DNA of 51,565 bases from an uncultured Pelagibacteraceae bacterium (GTDB lineage: Bacteria; Pseudomonadota; Alphaproteobacteria; Pelagibacterales; Pelagibacteraceae). The notes beneath the pieces are model-generated. The model searched no databases. It was given only the letters and a program-made list of their open reading frames with translations, and had not been told where the DNA came from. Each line of letters opens with the position of its first letter. Within the stretch, counting starts at the first letter, position 1. The translations under genes were made by a program, and so were the position numbers. Shown here piece by piece: positions 1-11,470 of the stretch. The DNA lies in NCBI GenBank assembly GCA_902633515.1, contig CACPGB010000002.1, positions 1-51,565 of the forward strand. Reading direction: 5' to 3'.

Positions 1-908
1 TCAATTTTAGTATGATCGATTTTAATTCCCATGAGTTTTCTTTTAACTCCCTCTTGTCGAATTTTTTTAAGTTTTTCCTTTCCTAAAAAGTTTACCTCAG
101 AGTCAAGATTTATAAATCTGTCAAAATTCGCTTCTAAAGGATTATCTCTATTATCAAAATCATTTCCATATGATAAAAGCGCAGATTCTATTCTCTCAAT
201 AAGATTAGGACATCCTGGTTTGACATTGAATTCTGCTCCATATTCGAATAAATAATCATATAAATCTTGACCAGCTAAATTATCCTCAACATAAATTTCA
301 AAACCTCCTTGTTTTGACCAACCTGATCTTGCAACAAAATAATTTTTTTTTCTAAATTCGTAGTATTTAAAATTGAAAAATTTTAATTGTCTTATTTCGT
401 CTCCAAATAATTTCGCCATTAAATCATCCGATAGGGGTCCTTGAACAGCTAGAATGTTTACATTTGGCTCTTTTATTTCTACTTCAAAATTATTTCCTGC
501 GGCAAGTCCCTTTGCAAAAAAAATTACATCTGAGTCCGCTATTGACAGCCACCATCTATCTTCTGCTAATTTATTAATTATAGGATCATTAACAAGTAGT
601 CCTTCATTATCAATTAATGGAGCATAGTAGCATCTTCCAACTTTTGATTTTGATAAATCTCTACATGTCATTAACTGAACTAATTTTGCTGAGTCTTTAC
701 CAGATACCTCAACTTGTCTTTCAGCAGCCACATCCCAAACTTGAACAAATTTTTTTAGATGTTGGTAATCAGTCTCCAATGATTTAAATGAGGCTGGTAA
801 TAACATGTGGTTATACACTGTGTAACTACTTACCCCATGAGCTTCTATCCTATCTGTGTAAGGAGTGCTTCTTAATCTTCTTGATTTTACAATTGGAAAG
901 TTTTTCAT
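1..908 (-). CDS. dmdA: DMSP demethylase DmdA-like / GcvT-fold aminomethyltransferase family (C-terminus beyond window start)
   Basis: Translated by hand from the reverse strand: [72 protein letters not shown]...[16 protein letters not shown]...; open to window edge; adjacent dmdB/dmdC-like genes. Not in ORF track because incomplete. Confidence 0.72.
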   Translation of the reverse strand, partial: MKNFPIVKSRRLRSTPYTDRIEAHGVSSYTVYNHMLLPASFKSLETDYQHLKKFVQVWDVAAERQVEVSGKDSAKLVQLMTCRDLSKSKVGRCYYAPLIDNEGLLVNDPIINKLAEDRWWLSIADSDVIFFAKGLAAGNNFEVEIKEPNVNILAVQGPLSDDLMAKLFGDEIRQLKFFNFKYYEFRKKNYFVARSGWSKQGGFEIYVEDNLAGQDLYDYLFEYGAEFNVKPGCPNLIERIESALLSYGNDFDNRDNPLEANFDRFINLDSEVNFLGKEKLKKIRQEGVKRKLMGIKIDHTKI

Positions 909-1681
909 TTTTTTAAAAATTCTAAGACCTTTTCCCTCATTTCAAATGCTTTTTCAATCATAATCATGTGTCCGCACCTATCTAATATTTGAGTCTTAGA
1001 ATTTTTAATTAAGCTTGCAAATTTCTTTCCTGCTTTTAAATCAACCATCTTGTCTACCTCCCCAAGAATTAACATTACAGGACAGCTTATTTTTCTTGCA
1101 GCCTGGGAGCCATTTTTGTAATTATTACAAGCGATAAGATCGACTGCTAAAATTTCACTTATATCTCTTGAAGACTGGATTATTTTTTCCACAGGGTTTC
1201 CACCTATAAACTTTTTAGAACCTTCATATCCCCATTTCATCATCAATTTTACAGCATCTGAGTGACCATCTTGAGCTAACTTTATTAAATCAGGATGTAC
1301 CGGCATTTTATTAGATCCACCGACAAAAACTATCTTATCAAGCCTTTTTTTATATCTATGAGAATATTCAAGAATTTCTAAACACCCTTGAGAATGGCCA
1401 ACCAAAACTAAATTTTTAAGATTTAATTTTTTAAAAACATCTTCCAACCATTCAGCAATTTTTTCAATACTTTCTAAACAAGGACCATCTGAATTCCCAT
1501 GACCGGGTAAGTCTATAGATAATACATTAAAATTATTAATATAAAAAAATTGTTCTGTTAAAGACCAGACTATGTGAGATAGACCACTTCCATGAAGGAA
1601 GACTATTGTTTGTTTTTTCGCATTTATACCTTGGCCTGCATCAGATGCATAAATACTTTTATTTTTAATTTCAAATATCAA
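905..1681 (-). CDS. alpha/beta hydrolase
   Basis: HGSGLSH oxyanion region, GHSQG nucleophile elbow, C-terminal [11 protein letters not shown] His; stop overlaps dmdA-like start (ATGA). Confidence 0.9.
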   Translation of the reverse strand: MIFEIKNKSIYASDAGQGINAKKQTIVFLHGSGLSHIVWSLTEQFFYINNFNVLSIDLPGHGNSDGPCLESIEKIAEWLEDVFKKLNLKNLVLVGHSQGCLEILEYSHRYKKRLDKIVFVGGSNKMPVHPDLIKLAQDGHSDAVKLMMKWGYEGSKKFIGGNPVEKIIQSSRDISEILAVDLIACNNYKNGSQAARKISCPVMLILGEVDKMVDLKAGKKFASLIKNSKTQILDRCGHMIMIEKAFEMREKVLEFLKK

Positions 1682-1689
1682 TCAATTAC

Positions 1690-3306
1690 CTAAAATTTTT
1701 TTCTCAATTCAAATTTTTGAATTTTTCCTGTCGATGTTTTAGGTAATTCACAAAAAACAACTTGTTTTGGTACCTTGAAACCTGCAAGTGTTTCTTTGCA
1801 AAAACCAATTAATTCTTTCTCGGTTGTGGGTTTATCCTTTACCATCTCAATAAATGCACAAGGGACCTCTCCCCATTTTTCATCTGGTTTTGCTACAACG
1901 GCTGCAATAGATACTGAAGGATGTTTTGCAAGAGTATTTTCTATTTCTATTGAGGATATGTTTTCACCTCCAGAAATTATTATATCTTTAGACCTATCCT
2001 GAATTTTTACATATCCATCTGGATGCATGACAGCTAAGTCACCAGAATGAAACCAACCACCAGCCATCGCTTTATTTGTAGCGTCCTTATCCTTAAAATA
2101 ACCTTTCATAACCACATTTCCTTTAATCATAATTTCACCGATCGTCTTTCCATCTTTTGGAACTTCAATCATTGTTTCTGGATCCATTACAGCAATTCCT
2201 TCTGTGTTAGGATATCTAACTCCTTGTCTTGCTTTAATTTCGTTCTGCTTTTCCTCATCGAAGTCATTCCAAGCATCATTCCACGCACATTGAGTTACGT
2301 GACCATAAGTTTCGGTTAATCCATAAACATGCATAACCTCAAAACCAAGCTCTTTCATTTTTTTGAAAATTATACTTGGCGGTGGGGCTCCTGCAGTAAG
2401 CACATATACTTTTTGCTTTAATTTTTTTCTATCAGTCTCTGGCGCACCAGTTATCATATTAAGTACAATTGGCGCTCCACCAAAGTGAGTAACATTATGT
2501 TTGTCTATTAATTCAAATATTTTTTTTACATCTATATTTCTTAAACAAATTGTTCTTCCATTTAACATAGGTATAGTCCAAGGATAACCCCATCCATTGC
2601 AATGGAACATTGGGACGATAGTTAAAAAATTAAGTCTATTTGGCATGTTCCAGGCAACTGCACTACCCGTAGACATTAAATATGATCCCCGATGATGGTA
2701 AACAACGCCTTTAGGGTTTCCAGTAGTTCCAGATGTATAGCTTAATGATATTGCTTGCCACTCGTCCTCAGGCATTTTCCAATCAAAATTTTCATCACCA
2801 GTATTTAAAAAACTTTCGTATTCTAGATCACCGATTTTTTCACACTTTGATTGGTCTGCAAATTTATCAACTATATCAATAATTGTAATTTTCTTTTTTA
2901 AAGTGCTTAACGCTTTTTTAACTTCTATGTGTAATTGTCTATCAACAACAAGAACTTTAGCATCACTATGTTCTAAAATGTAAGCAATTGTTTTAGCATC
3001 TAATCTGATGTTAATTGTATTTAATACTGCACCAGACATAGGAACAGAGTAATGTCCCTCAAAAATTTCTGGTGTGTTAAAAGCTAAAAACGAGACCGTG
3101 TCACCTTTTTGGACTCCAATTTTATTGAGAGCACTTGCAAATTTAATAGTACGTTTGTAAACTTGAGCCCAGGTATATTTACGATCTTCATAGATAACTG
3201 CCTCATATTCAGGATAAATCTCTTTTGCTCTTATTAAAAAAGTTAAAGGGGTTAAAGGGACAAAATTTGCGCTATTCTTGTCTAAATTAGTATCGTAATG
3301 ACTCAT
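1690..3306 (-). CDS. dmdB: acyl-CoA ligase (AMP-binding), candidate methylmercaptopropionate-CoA ligase DmdB
   Basis: LSYTSGTTGNPKGV AMP-binding motif, GWFHSGDLAV, KTSTGKIQKFELR C-term; position between dmdC-like and dmdA-like genes. Confidence 0.7.
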   Translation of the reverse strand: MSHYDTNLDKNSANFVPLTPLTFLIRAKEIYPEYEAVIYEDRKYTWAQVYKRTIKFASALNKIGVQKGDTVSFLAFNTPEIFEGHYSVPMSGAVLNTINIRLDAKTIAYILEHSDAKVLVVDRQLHIEVKKALSTLKKKITIIDIVDKFADQSKCEKIGDLEYESFLNTGDENFDWKMPEDEWQAISLSYTSGTTGNPKGVVYHHRGSYLMSTGSAVAWNMPNRLNFLTIVPMFHCNGWGYPWTIPMLNGRTICLRNIDVKKIFELIDKHNVTHFGGAPIVLNMITGAPETDRKKLKQKVYVLTAGAPPPSIIFKKMKELGFEVMHVYGLTETYGHVTQCAWNDAWNDFDEEKQNEIKARQGVRYPNTEGIAVMDPETMIEVPKDGKTIGEIMIKGNVVMKGYFKDKDATNKAMAGGWFHSGDLAVMHPDGYVKIQDRSKDIIISGGENISSIEIENTLAKHPSVSIAAVVAKPDEKWGEVPCAFIEMVKDKPTTEKELIGFCKETLAGFKVPKQVVFCELPKTSTGKIQKFELRKKF

Positions 3307-5073
3307 TTAATTGAACTTAAAGTTCATGATATTGGAACTCCCAGAAATCGCAGATTTGTAATGTTGTTCAGCTCTAGGCAGCACTTTTTCAAAATAAAAT
3401 TTAGCTGTATTTATTTTATCATCATAAAATTTTTTATTTTCCTCGTAATCTTTGAAGCTTACATTAAGAATTTTTATCCAAGAAAAAGCTAATGAAACAT
3501 AGCCAAGCGTCTTTAAATAATCATTTGCAGCAGCACTTGCATCATCTTTATTGTTTTGAGTGCTTTGAATAGTCCAGTCACTAAATTTTTTAAGAATGTC
3601 CAAGTAGTGATTAAATTCATTAATAAATGGTTTTATCTTTTCGTTACTAGAATGAGTTTCAGATTTTATTAAATCTAAAAATTTATTTATTATATTTCCG
3701 TTTTTATTTGATAATTTTCTAAAAACTAAATCAGCAGCTTGCACGGAATTTGTCCCCTCATAAATCGGTGTAATTCGATTATCTCTATATAATTGCTCAA
3801 TTCCTTGGTCTTTTGTATAACCATATCCACCAAATATTTGCATTGCATCACTTGTAATTTCCATTCCTAAATCTGAAAATAGAGATTTTACAACTGGTGT
3901 CATTAATGAAACCATATCCGAGGCATCTTGTTTAATTTTTTCATCATCATGGTTTAAGCTAACCTCAGTTTGTTGAGATAACCAAAAACATAATGCTCTT
4001 TCACCCTCGATTATCGATTTCATATTTAATAAAGTTTTTTTTATATCTGCATGTTCTATAATTGAATCAGCATTTCCATTTTGCGATTTATTATTATTAC
4101 TTTTTCCTTGTTTTCTATCTTTGGCATAACTTAATGAATTTTGATAAGCTATTTCAGAAATTCCTAGTCCCTGAATTCCAACTACTATTCTCTCTAAATT
4201 CATCATTGTAAACATTTGACTTAATCCTTTATTTTTAGGACCAATCATTATTCCAGTTGCATCATCAAAATTTAAAACACAAGTCGCTGATCCTTTAATC
4301 CCCATTTTTGTTTCTATTGATCCTGTGGATATCCCATTTCTTGGACCGATAGCCCCATTATCTTTTACAATAAACTTTGGAACTAAAAATAAACTTATAC
4401 CTTTTGTCCCTTTAGGTGAGTCTGAAGCTCTCGCAATTACTAAATGAATAATATTTTCTGTTAAATCATGATCTCCAGATGTGATAAAAATTTTTTGACC
4501 TGTGATTTTATATGTTCCATCAGATTGTTCTACTGCTTTAGTTTTAAGCAAACCTAAATCTGTTCCACAAACTGGCTCAGTCAGGCACATAGTACCACTC
4601 CATTTACCCTCAACCATTTTTGGAAGATATTTATTTTTAATTTCATCTGTTGCATGATGATGAATACAATTATAAGCTCCTAATGTTAGCTCACTATAAA
4701 GTTTAAAGGCTAAGCTAGCTGAAGATATCATTTCATCAAAAAATGCACTCACTGTTCTTGGCATACCTTGCCCACCATATTTTGGATCACAAGATAAAGA
4801 AGTCCAACCATCTGATATATATTTTTTATAAGCCTCTTTGTAACCCGGAGGAGTTCTAACAACCCCATTTTCCAGAATGGCCGGAGTCTCATCTCCTGCC
4901 TGCGCAAGTGGTAAAATTATATTTTGATTGATCTTTGCAGCTTCGTCTAAAATATCTTTTACAAGCTCTGGGTTAACTTCTTTATATTTCTCTAATTCAT
5001 TATAATTTTTGTTGTCCCTTAGTTTCTCAAAGAGAAACATCATATCATCAACAGGTGCAGTATAAGTTGGCAT
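3307..5073 (-). CDS. dmdC: acyl-CoA dehydrogenase, candidate methylmercaptopropionyl-CoA dehydrogenase DmdC
   Basis: 588 aa long-type ACAD; MPTYTAPVDDMMF N-term, CLTEPVCGTDLG, QIFGGYGYTKDQGIEQLYRDNRITPIYEGTNSVQA; operon context. Confidence 0.75.
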   Translation of the reverse strand: MPTYTAPVDDMMFLFEKLRDNKNYNELEKYKEVNPELVKDILDEAAKINQNIILPLAQAGDETPAILENGVVRTPPGYKEAYKKYISDGWTSLSCDPKYGGQGMPRTVSAFFDEMISSASLAFKLYSELTLGAYNCIHHHATDEIKNKYLPKMVEGKWSGTMCLTEPVCGTDLGLLKTKAVEQSDGTYKITGQKIFITSGDHDLTENIIHLVIARASDSPKGTKGISLFLVPKFIVKDNGAIGPRNGISTGSIETKMGIKGSATCVLNFDDATGIMIGPKNKGLSQMFTMMNLERIVVGIQGLGISEIAYQNSLSYAKDRKQGKSNNNKSQNGNADSIIEHADIKKTLLNMKSIIEGERALCFWLSQQTEVSLNHDDEKIKQDASDMVSLMTPVVKSLFSDLGMEITSDAMQIFGGYGYTKDQGIEQLYRDNRITPIYEGTNSVQAADLVFRKLSNKNGNIINKFLDLIKSETHSSNEKIKPFINEFNHYLDILKKFSDWTIQSTQNNKDDASAAANDYLKTLGYVSLAFSWIKILNVSFKDYEENKKFYDDKINTAKFYFEKVLPRAEQHYKSAISGSSNIMNFKFN

Positions 5074-5099
5074 AGTTTGATTTTAAAATAATTAATTAA

Positions 5100-6206
5100 T
5101 TATTGCAATTTTGAAATGATCGCATCACCCATTTGTGATGTAGTCACCTCTTTTGTCCCTTTTGATAAAATGTCTTTAGTTCTTAAACCATTATTTAATA
5201 CATCCTGTACAGCTTTTTCCAGAGCCTCTGCCTCTTTATCTAAATCTAATGAATACCTCAAAGCCATAGCAAAACTTAAAATTGTAGCTATAGGATTAGC
5301 AATACTTTTTCCAGCTATATCTGGAGCTGAACCATGAATAGGTTCATACATAGCCCTCATCTCTCCATCTTTATTTTTTGCACCTAAAGATGCAGAAGGT
5401 AAAAGACCTAATGATCCAGTTAACATTGAGGCTTGGTCAGATAACATATCTCCAAACAAATTATCTGTTACAATTACATCAAATTGCTTTGGATTTCTCA
5501 ACAACTGCATAGCACAATTGTCTGCAAGCATATGACTTAATTCAACGTCTTTAAATTCTTTATCGTGTAATGTCTGAACCTCTTCTTTCCAAAGTTGGCC
5601 TGCCTCCATAACATTTGATTTTTCGCAAGAAGTTACTTTATTTGATCTTTTTTTTGCTAAATCAAAGGCAACTCTAGCAACTCTTATAATCTCATTGCTT
5701 GTGTAAGTATGAGTATTAATCCCTTTTCTTTCCCCATTTTCTATTGGTTTAATTCCTCTAGGCTCACCAAAATATATTCCTCCAGTTAACTCTCTAACAA
5801 TCATAATATCTAAACCTGAGACAATTTCTGGTTTTAACGTTGAGGCATCAACTAATTGTTTAAAACATATTGCTGGTCTCAAATTAGCAAATAGTTTTAA
5901 TTCTTTTCTTAATTTCAAAAGTGCTCTCTCAGGTTTTTTAGAAAACTCAATATTATCCCACTTTGGTCCTCCTACAGCGCCTAACATAACAACTGCACTT
6001 TCTAATGCTTTATAAAAAACCTCATCTGTAATCGGTGTACCATGCTTATCGTAAGAGCATCCTCCCGCTAAATCTTCATCCATCTCAAAATCTAGAGACT
6101 TTTTATCGTTGAACCAACTGATAATTTTTTTTACTTCACCAATAACTTCGGGACCAATACCATCTCCGGGAAGTAATAGTATTTTTCTCTTTTTTACCTT
6201 AATCAC
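5100..6206 (-). CDS. leuB: 3-isopropylmalate dehydrogenase
   Basis: [48 protein letters not shown]; next to leuCD. Confidence 0.97.
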   Translation of the reverse strand: MIKVKKRKILLLPGDGIGPEVIGEVKKIISWFNDKKSLDFEMDEDLAGGCSYDKHGTPITDEVFYKALESAVVMLGAVGGPKWDNIEFSKKPERALLKLRKELKLFANLRPAICFKQLVDASTLKPEIVSGLDIMIVRELTGGIYFGEPRGIKPIENGERKGINTHTYTSNEIIRVARVAFDLAKKRSNKVTSCEKSNVMEAGQLWKEEVQTLHDKEFKDVELSHMLADNCAMQLLRNPKQFDVIVTDNLFGDMLSDQASMLTGSLGLLPSASLGAKNKDGEMRAMYEPIHGSAPDIAGKSIANPIATILSFAMALRYSLDLDKEAEALEKAVQDVLNNGLRTKDILSKGTKEVTTSQMGDAIISKLQ

Positions 6207-6804
6207 TTATAATCCATGGCTTAGAGCTTTTTAATTTTTGCTCAAAACTTTTAATCTTATCAGACTTATTTAAAGATAGCGCAATATCATCTAAACCTTC
6301 AAGAAGACATTTCTTTTTAAAGGAGTCTATTTTAAATTTTATTTCATTATTACCATAAACTATTTTTTCTTCTGTAAGGTCTACAGAAATTTCCTCTTTT
6401 CTATTAGCATATTCAGACAATTCTTTTATTTTTTTCTCATCAACAATAATTGGTAAAATTCCATTTTTAAAACAATTGCTGTAAAAAATATCAGCAAAAC
6501 TAGAACTAATTACACATGTAATACCAAAATCTAATAATGCCCAAGGAGCGTGTTCTCTTGAGGATCCACAACCAAAGTTTTTTCCTGCTATAAGTATTTT
6601 TGAATTTGTAAATGGATCTTGATTTAATATAAAATCACGTATTTTATTTCCATTATCATCATACCTCATTTCAAAAAATAAATTTTTTCCAAGTCCAGTT
6701 CTTTTAATTGTCTTTAAAAACTGCTTTGGGATAATCATATCAGTATCGATATTTACTATTGGTAAATATGCTGGAATACTTTTTAATGTAGAAAATTTTT
6801 GCAT
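6199..6804 (-). CDS. leuD: 3-isopropylmalate dehydratase small subunit
   Basis: [31 protein letters not shown]. Confidence 0.97.
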   Translation of the reverse strand: MQKFSTLKSIPAYLPIVNIDTDMIIPKQFLKTIKRTGLGKNLFFEMRYDDNGNKIRDFILNQDPFTNSKILIAGKNFGCGSSREHAPWALLDFGITCVISSSFADIFYSNCFKNGILPIIVDEKKIKELSEYANRKEEISVDLTEEKIVYGNNEIKFKIDSFKKKCLLEGLDDIALSLNKSDKIKSFEQKLKSSKPWIISD

Positions 6805-8207
6805 TAATTTTGATACTTTCTTACATCATCCAAATTCCCAGAAATTGCTGCTGCAGCTGCCATTCCTGGGCTCACAAGGTGTGTTCTTCCACCTCTACCT
6901 TGTCTTCCCTCAAAGTTTCTGTTTGATGTTGATGCGCATCTTTGCTCTGGTTTTAATTTATCAGCATTCATTGCTAAACACATAGAACATCCTGGTTCTC
7001 TCCATTCAAAACCAGATTCTTCAAATATTTTATGTAAACCCTCTTGCTCTGCTTGTTCTTTCACTAAACCAGACCCTGGAACAACCATTGCATGAACATG
7101 AGAGGCAATTTTTTTATCTTTTAAAATCTTTGCTGCTTCTCGTAAATCCTCTATTCTTCCATTTGTGCAACTGCCTATAAAAACCTTATCTATCTTAATA
7201 TCTTTAGCAGCCATATCAGGTTTTAAACCCATATATTTTAGAGCTCTTTCAATAGAATTTTTTCTATCCTCATCCTTTTCATTGTTTGGGTTTGGTACTT
7301 TATCCTCAATAGTAATGACATCTTGAGGTGAAGTTCCCCAGGTAATCATCGGTGAAATTTCATTAGCTCGAAGACTTATTTCTTTATCAAAATTTGCACC
7401 ATCATCAGACTTTAAACTTCTCCAGTACGCTAAAGCTTTATCCCATTTTTCACCTTTGGGTGACATAGGTTTTTCCTCCAAATACTTGAAAATTCTTTCG
7501 TCTGGTGCAATCAAACCCGCTCTTGCTCCACCCTCTATAGTCATGTTGCATATAGTCATTCTTTGCTCAACACTCAATGATCTGATTAAATCACCAGCAT
7601 ACTCAATAACACACCCTGTTCCACCTGCTGTCCCTATTTTTCCAATTATTTGTAAAATTACATCTTTTGAAGTAACACCTAACGGAAGTTTTCCATTAAC
7701 ATTAATTCTGAAATTTTTTGCTTTTTTTTGCACTAAAGTTTGTGTTGCTAGTACGTGTTCAACCTCTGAGGTGCCTATACCAAATGCCAAAGCACCAAAA
7801 GCTCCATGTGTAGCTGTATGACTATCTCCACAAACTATAACTGTTCCAGGTTGAGTAAATCCTTGTTCAGGACCAATTATATGGACTATACCTTGACGCT
7901 TATCCTCCATTCCAAAGAGTTGAATATCAAATTCCTTGCAATTCTTTTCTAATGTATCAACTTGAATTTTAGACTCTTTATCTGAAATACCATTGGTTCT
8001 ATCAGTAGTTGGAACGTTGTGATCTGCAACGGCCAATGTAAGTTTTGGGTGTCTTACTTTTCTTTTAGAATTTCGTAAACCCTCAAATGCTTGTGGACTG
8101 GTCACTTCATGAACGAGATGCCTATCAACAAATAATAAAGCTGTACCATCATCTTGCTGATCAACTAAGTGTTCTTTCCAAATTTTGTCGTAAAGAGTAT
8201 TAGGCAT
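6804..8207 (-). CDS. leuC: 3-isopropylmalate dehydratase large subunit
   Basis: [65 protein letters not shown]. Confidence 0.98.
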   Translation of the reverse strand: MPNTLYDKIWKEHLVDQQDDGTALLFVDRHLVHEVTSPQAFEGLRNSKRKVRHPKLTLAVADHNVPTTDRTNGISDKESKIQVDTLEKNCKEFDIQLFGMEDKRQGIVHIIGPEQGFTQPGTVIVCGDSHTATHGAFGALAFGIGTSEVEHVLATQTLVQKKAKNFRINVNGKLPLGVTSKDVILQIIGKIGTAGGTGCVIEYAGDLIRSLSVEQRMTICNMTIEGGARAGLIAPDERIFKYLEEKPMSPKGEKWDKALAYWRSLKSDDGANFDKEISLRANEISPMITWGTSPQDVITIEDKVPNPNNEKDEDRKNSIERALKYMGLKPDMAAKDIKIDKVFIGSCTNGRIEDLREAAKILKDKKIASHVHAMVVPGSGLVKEQAEQEGLHKIFEESGFEWREPGCSMCLAMNADKLKPEQRCASTSNRNFEGRQGRGGRTHLVSPGMAAAAAISGNLDDVRKYQN

Positions 8208-8218
8208 TGAAAAAAAAA

Positions 8219-8812
8219 TTATTTTTTTTCTGGAGAAGTTTCAAGTTTTTCTTCAGTTTTAGGTTTTGATTCAACTTTGGTTGTTTCTTCTTTTTTTGGC
8301 TCTTCCCTAGGAGTTTCTTCTATCTTAGCCTCTGCCTTAGTTACTTCTTCTTTATTATCAGATGCTTCTGTTGAAACAGGAGCTAAATTTTCTTCAGTTA
8401 CTGTTTCTGGTTTTACATCTATATCAATACCAATCTTCTTTCTTATTTTTTCGGCAATTCTAGCTGATTTACCAGTTCTATCTCTTAAGTAATATAGTTT
8501 AGCTCTTCTAACTTTTCCTGAACGAATGACTTTAATTGAGTCAATTACTGTGCCAAATAGTGGGAATGTTCTCTCAACACCTTCACCAAAAGAAATCTTT
8601 CTAACTGTAAAAGAAGAATTTAGATCTCTGCTTTTTTTCGCAATACATACTCCTTCAAAATACTGAATTCTCTCTTTTTTTCCCTCTGTGATTCTTACAC
8701 CAACTTTTACAACATCGCCTGGAAAGAATTCTGGAATCTTTTTTTCTGAAAGAATTTTTTTTACATTATATTGATTTATTTCTTCAATCGTTTTCATTTC
8801 GATATTTATCAA
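8219..8812 (-). CDS. rplS: 50S ribosomal protein L19 with long charged C-terminal extension
   Basis: L19 core ([16 protein letters not shown]...[16 protein letters not shown]) followed by a ~70-aa E/K/T/P-rich tail; downstream of trmD. Confidence 0.96.
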   Translation of the reverse strand: MINIEMKTIEEINQYNVKKILSEKKIPEFFPGDVVKVGVRITEGKKERIQYFEGVCIAKKSRDLNSSFTVRKISFGEGVERTFPLFGTVIDSIKVIRSGKVRRAKLYYLRDRTGKSARIAEKIRKKIGIDIDVKPETVTEENLAPVSTEASDNKEEVTKAEAKIEETPREEPKKEETTKVESKPKTEEKLETSPEKK

Positions 8813-8813
8813 G

Positions 8814-9500
8814 TTAATCCTTTTTATATTTTTGCCACAAATCTGGTCTTCGGTCGCGTGTTATAGCCTCAGATTGAGATAAACGCCAGTCTTTAATTTT
8901 GCTATGATCCCCTGATAATAAGACATCTGGTACTGATTTTTCCTCCCAAATTTGAGGTTTTGTATATTGAGGATACTCTAAAAGACCATTTTCAAAAGTT
9001 TCCTCCGAAGATGATTTATCATTACCTAAAACACCAGGCAAAAGTCTTAACACACTATCAAGAATTACAAGAGCAGCTGTTTCCCCGCCAGAAAGCACGT
9101 AATCTCCTATACTTATTTCCTCAATATTTCTTGTGGATAATACTCTTTCATCGACACCTTCGAAATGTCCACAAATTAAAGTGAACGATTTTTCTTTTGA
9201 TAAATCTTGAGCAAGTCTTTGATCAAATTTTTTACCTTTTGGCGAAAGATAAAAAATTTTTTCCCCCTTCTGGATATTCTTATCAATTGATTTTGCTAAT
9301 ATGTCTGGTTTTAACAACATACCTGATCCACCACCATATGGAGTATCATCAACAGTTTTGTGTTTATCTGTTGCTGCATCTCTTAAATTTACTACATTAA
9401 GACTCCATATCTTTTTAGCCATTGCTTTTCCATATAATCCTTTGTTTAACGGACCAGGGAAAATTTCTGGATAAAGTGTTATCACTTGTGTCTTTAACAT
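8814..9500 (-). CDS. trmD: tRNA (guanine-N1)-methyltransferase
   Basis: [48 protein letters not shown]. Confidence 0.97.
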   Translation of the reverse strand: MLKTQVITLYPEIFPGPLNKGLYGKAMAKKIWSLNVVNLRDAATDKHKTVDDTPYGGGSGMLLKPDILAKSIDKNIQKGEKIFYLSPKGKKFDQRLAQDLSKEKSFTLICGHFEGVDERVLSTRNIEEISIGDYVLSGGETAALVILDSVLRLLPGVLGNDKSSSEETFENGLLEYPQYTKPQIWEEKSVPDVLLSGDHSKIKDWRLSQSEAITRDRRPDLWQKYKKD

Positions 9501-9514
9501 TAGTAAAACTTAAA

Positions 9515-9982
9515 TTACTTTTTTTCTGCTTTTGGAGCTTCTTCCTTTTTAGCCTCTGCTTTTGGAGCTTCTTCCTTTTTAGCTTCTGTTTTTGGAGCTT
9601 CTTCTTTTTTTGTTCCATCTGTCAGTGCTGCGTCTGCTTTTGGTGCCTCTTCCTTTTTAGCATCATCAGACCCTTCTTTTTTTCTATCTTTTTTTGGAAT
9701 AGCTTTTTGAGGATTATTACCATTAGCAGGCATTGGCATTAACTCATTTTCTCCTAAGATTCTTGCTACTCTTGTAGTCGGTTGTGCACCTTGGCCTAAC
9801 CAATATTTAATTCTTTCAGCCTCTAATCCTATTCTTTCTTTTTTTTCTTTAGGTAATAGAGGATTAAAAAAACCAACTTTTTCTATGAAACGTCCATCCC
9901 TTGAAAAACGACTATCAGCTACAACAACTTTGTAGACTGGTCTTTTCTTCGTTCCACCTCTTGATAATCTTAGTTTTAACAT
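9515..9982 (-). CDS. rpsP: 30S ribosomal protein S16 with [10 protein letters not shown]-repeat C-terminal extension
   Basis: [44 protein letters not shown]-like GGAGAG upstream; repetitive tail. Confidence 0.96.
   Translation of the reverse strand: MLKLRLSRGGTKKRPVYKVVVADSRFSRDGRFIEKVGFFNPLLPKEKKERIGLEAERIKYWLGQGAQPTTRVARILGENELMPMPANGNNPQKAIPKKDRKKEGSDDAKKEEAPKADAALTDGTKKEEAPKTEAKKEEAPKAEAKKEEAPKAEKK
9516..9615 (-). repeat. ~30-bp tandem repeats encoding KKEEAPK(A/T)EA in the rpsP tail (approximate limits)
   Basis: ttttggagcttcttcctttttagcctctgc-type unit repeated about three times with few changes. Confidence 0.85.
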
Positions 9983-9995
9983 TTACTCTCCTTTT

Positions 9996-11354
9996 TTATT
10001 TTAATTGATTAAATAATTCTGGAGGTATTCCTTTATCAGACATACCTTTCAGATTTCCTTTAGACATCTTTCTCATCATTTCAGACATCATTTTAAATTG
10101 TTTTAACAACTTATTGATAGTGACTGGATCAGTTCCAGAACCATTAGCAATTCTTTTTTTTCTTGAACCATCAATTATTTTTGGGTTCTCTCTTTCTTTT
10201 TTTGTCATCGATAAAATTATAGCCTCGTTCTTAGTGATAACACTCTCGTCAACACCCGCAGCATCCATTTGTGATTTAACTTTAGAAATACCTGGCATAT
10301 AAGACATAATTCCTTCTATTCCACCCATTTTTTTCATCTGTCTTAGTTGAGCTAAATAATCTTGCATTGAAAATTGTCCCTTTTTTAAATTTTCTTCTGT
10401 CTTTTTAATATTTTCTTCACCTAAATCTTGTGCTGCTTTTTCAACTAGAGATACAATATCTCCCATTCCAAGAATTCGGTTTGCAATCCTATCAGGATGA
10501 AACACCTCAAAATTTTCAATTTTTTCTCCTACTCCTAAAAACTTTATTGGAACTTCTGATACAAATTTCATGCTTACCGCGGCCCCACCTCTGGCATCAC
10601 CATCAGCTCTTGTTAAAATAATTCCTGATAAACCTACAGTATTTTTAAATTCTTTTGCAACTGATGCTGCTACTTGACCAGTTAAAGAGTCTGCAACTAA
10701 AAAAGTTTCAGCAGGATTGATTATATTTTCAATCTGCTTTATTTCACTCATCATTTGAAGATCTATTTGTGTTCTGCCAGCTGTATCAAACAAGATAATG
10801 TCGGCACCATTTAAATTTGCAGCACTTATTGCTCTCTGACAAATATCTGCTGGTTGTTGACCCTCTATAATTGGTAAAGTTAAGATATTATTTTGCTCAC
10901 CTAAAAATTTTAACTGTTCTTGTGCAGCTGGTCTATAAATATCTAAGCTAACCATCATTACCTTTTTTTTCTTTGTATTTTCTAAATATCTTGCAAGTTT
11001 AGCAGTAGTGGTAGTTTTACCTGAACCTTGTAGACCAACTAACATCATTGGCACGGGAGGAACGGCGTTTAAATTTACATCAATATTTTTTTCACCTAAT
11101 AAATTAACTAATTCATCATAAACGATTTTCACAACCATATCACCAGGAGATGTAGATCTGATAATTTCTTGCCCTAAAGCTTTAGGTTTAACTTTTTCAA
11201 TAAACTCTTTTGCGACCTCAAGTGATACATCGGCCTCTAGTAAGGCTTGTCGAATAGCTCTAAAGCCTTCATCAACTTGGCTCTCATCAAGCGAAGGGGC
11301 TTTTTTCAGAGAAGAAAAAACTTCCTCAAATTTTTTAGTCAAATTTTCAAACAT
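9996..11354 (-). CDS. ffh: signal recognition particle protein Ffh (start corrected to MFENLTKKF)
   Basis: GLQGSGKTTTTAKLA, DTAGRTQID, M-domain; first 37 aa of the listed ORF (9996..11465) are not Ffh-like and coincide with a structured GC-rich segment. Confidence 0.96.
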   Translation of the reverse strand: MFENLTKKFEEVFSSLKKAPSLDESQVDEGFRAIRQALLEADVSLEVAKEFIEKVKPKALGQEIIRSTSPGDMVVKIVYDELVNLLGEKNIDVNLNAVPPVPMMLVGLQGSGKTTTTAKLARYLENTKKKKVMMVSLDIYRPAAQEQLKFLGEQNNILTLPIIEGQQPADICQRAISAANLNGADIILFDTAGRTQIDLQMMSEIKQIENIINPAETFLVADSLTGQVAASVAKEFKNTVGLSGIILTRADGDARGGAAVSMKFVSEVPIKFLGVGEKIENFEVFHPDRIANRILGMGDIVSLVEKAAQDLGEENIKKTEENLKKGQFSMQDYLAQLRQMKKMGGIEGIMSYMPGISKVKSQMDAAGVDESVITKNEAIILSMTKKERENPKIIDGSRKKRIANGSGTDPVTINKLLKQFKMMSEMMRKMSKGNLKGMSDKGIPPELFNQLK

Positions 11355-11362
11355 ATTTATTT

Positions 11363-11470
11363 CACACAGCAGTAATCGCACTAGTGGGCGAACCCTCGCT
11401 GACCAGTGTCGATCTCTTTGTTTCCAAAGACACCGCAAACTTAACGTTTTTGCGGAAACTGCCACAAACT
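11363..11470 (-). ncRNA. candidate structured RNA / cis-regulatory leader upstream of ffh
   Basis: GC-rich relative to surroundings; nested helices: 11458-11463/11368-11373 closing stem, 11449-11455/11433-11439 hairpin, CUUUG-GAAA-CAAAG hairpin (11416-11429), CACUGG/CUAGUG (11403-11408/11379-11384) around GGG-UUCG-CCC. Two pairs are G-U on minus but A-C on plus. Confidence 0.6.

Noticed and set aside
7456-7821. 121-aa plus-strand ORF
   Set aside because: Antisense to leuC; coding shadow.
9415-9742. ORFs 9415..9618 (-) and 9422..9742 (+) of low complexity
   Set aside because: Out-of-frame and antisense reads of the rpsP tail repeat.
11355-11465. N-terminal extension of the Ffh ORF (MAVSAKTLSLRCLWKQRDRHWSARVRPLVRLLLCEIN)
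   Set aside because: Not Ffh-like, and it lies on the structured GC-rich segment; MFENLTKKF is the canonical start.
11363-11470. Identification of the ffh-leader RNA as 4.5S SRP RNA or tmRNA
   Set aside because: Conserved SRP helix-8 core and tmRNA acceptor/tag features are absent.
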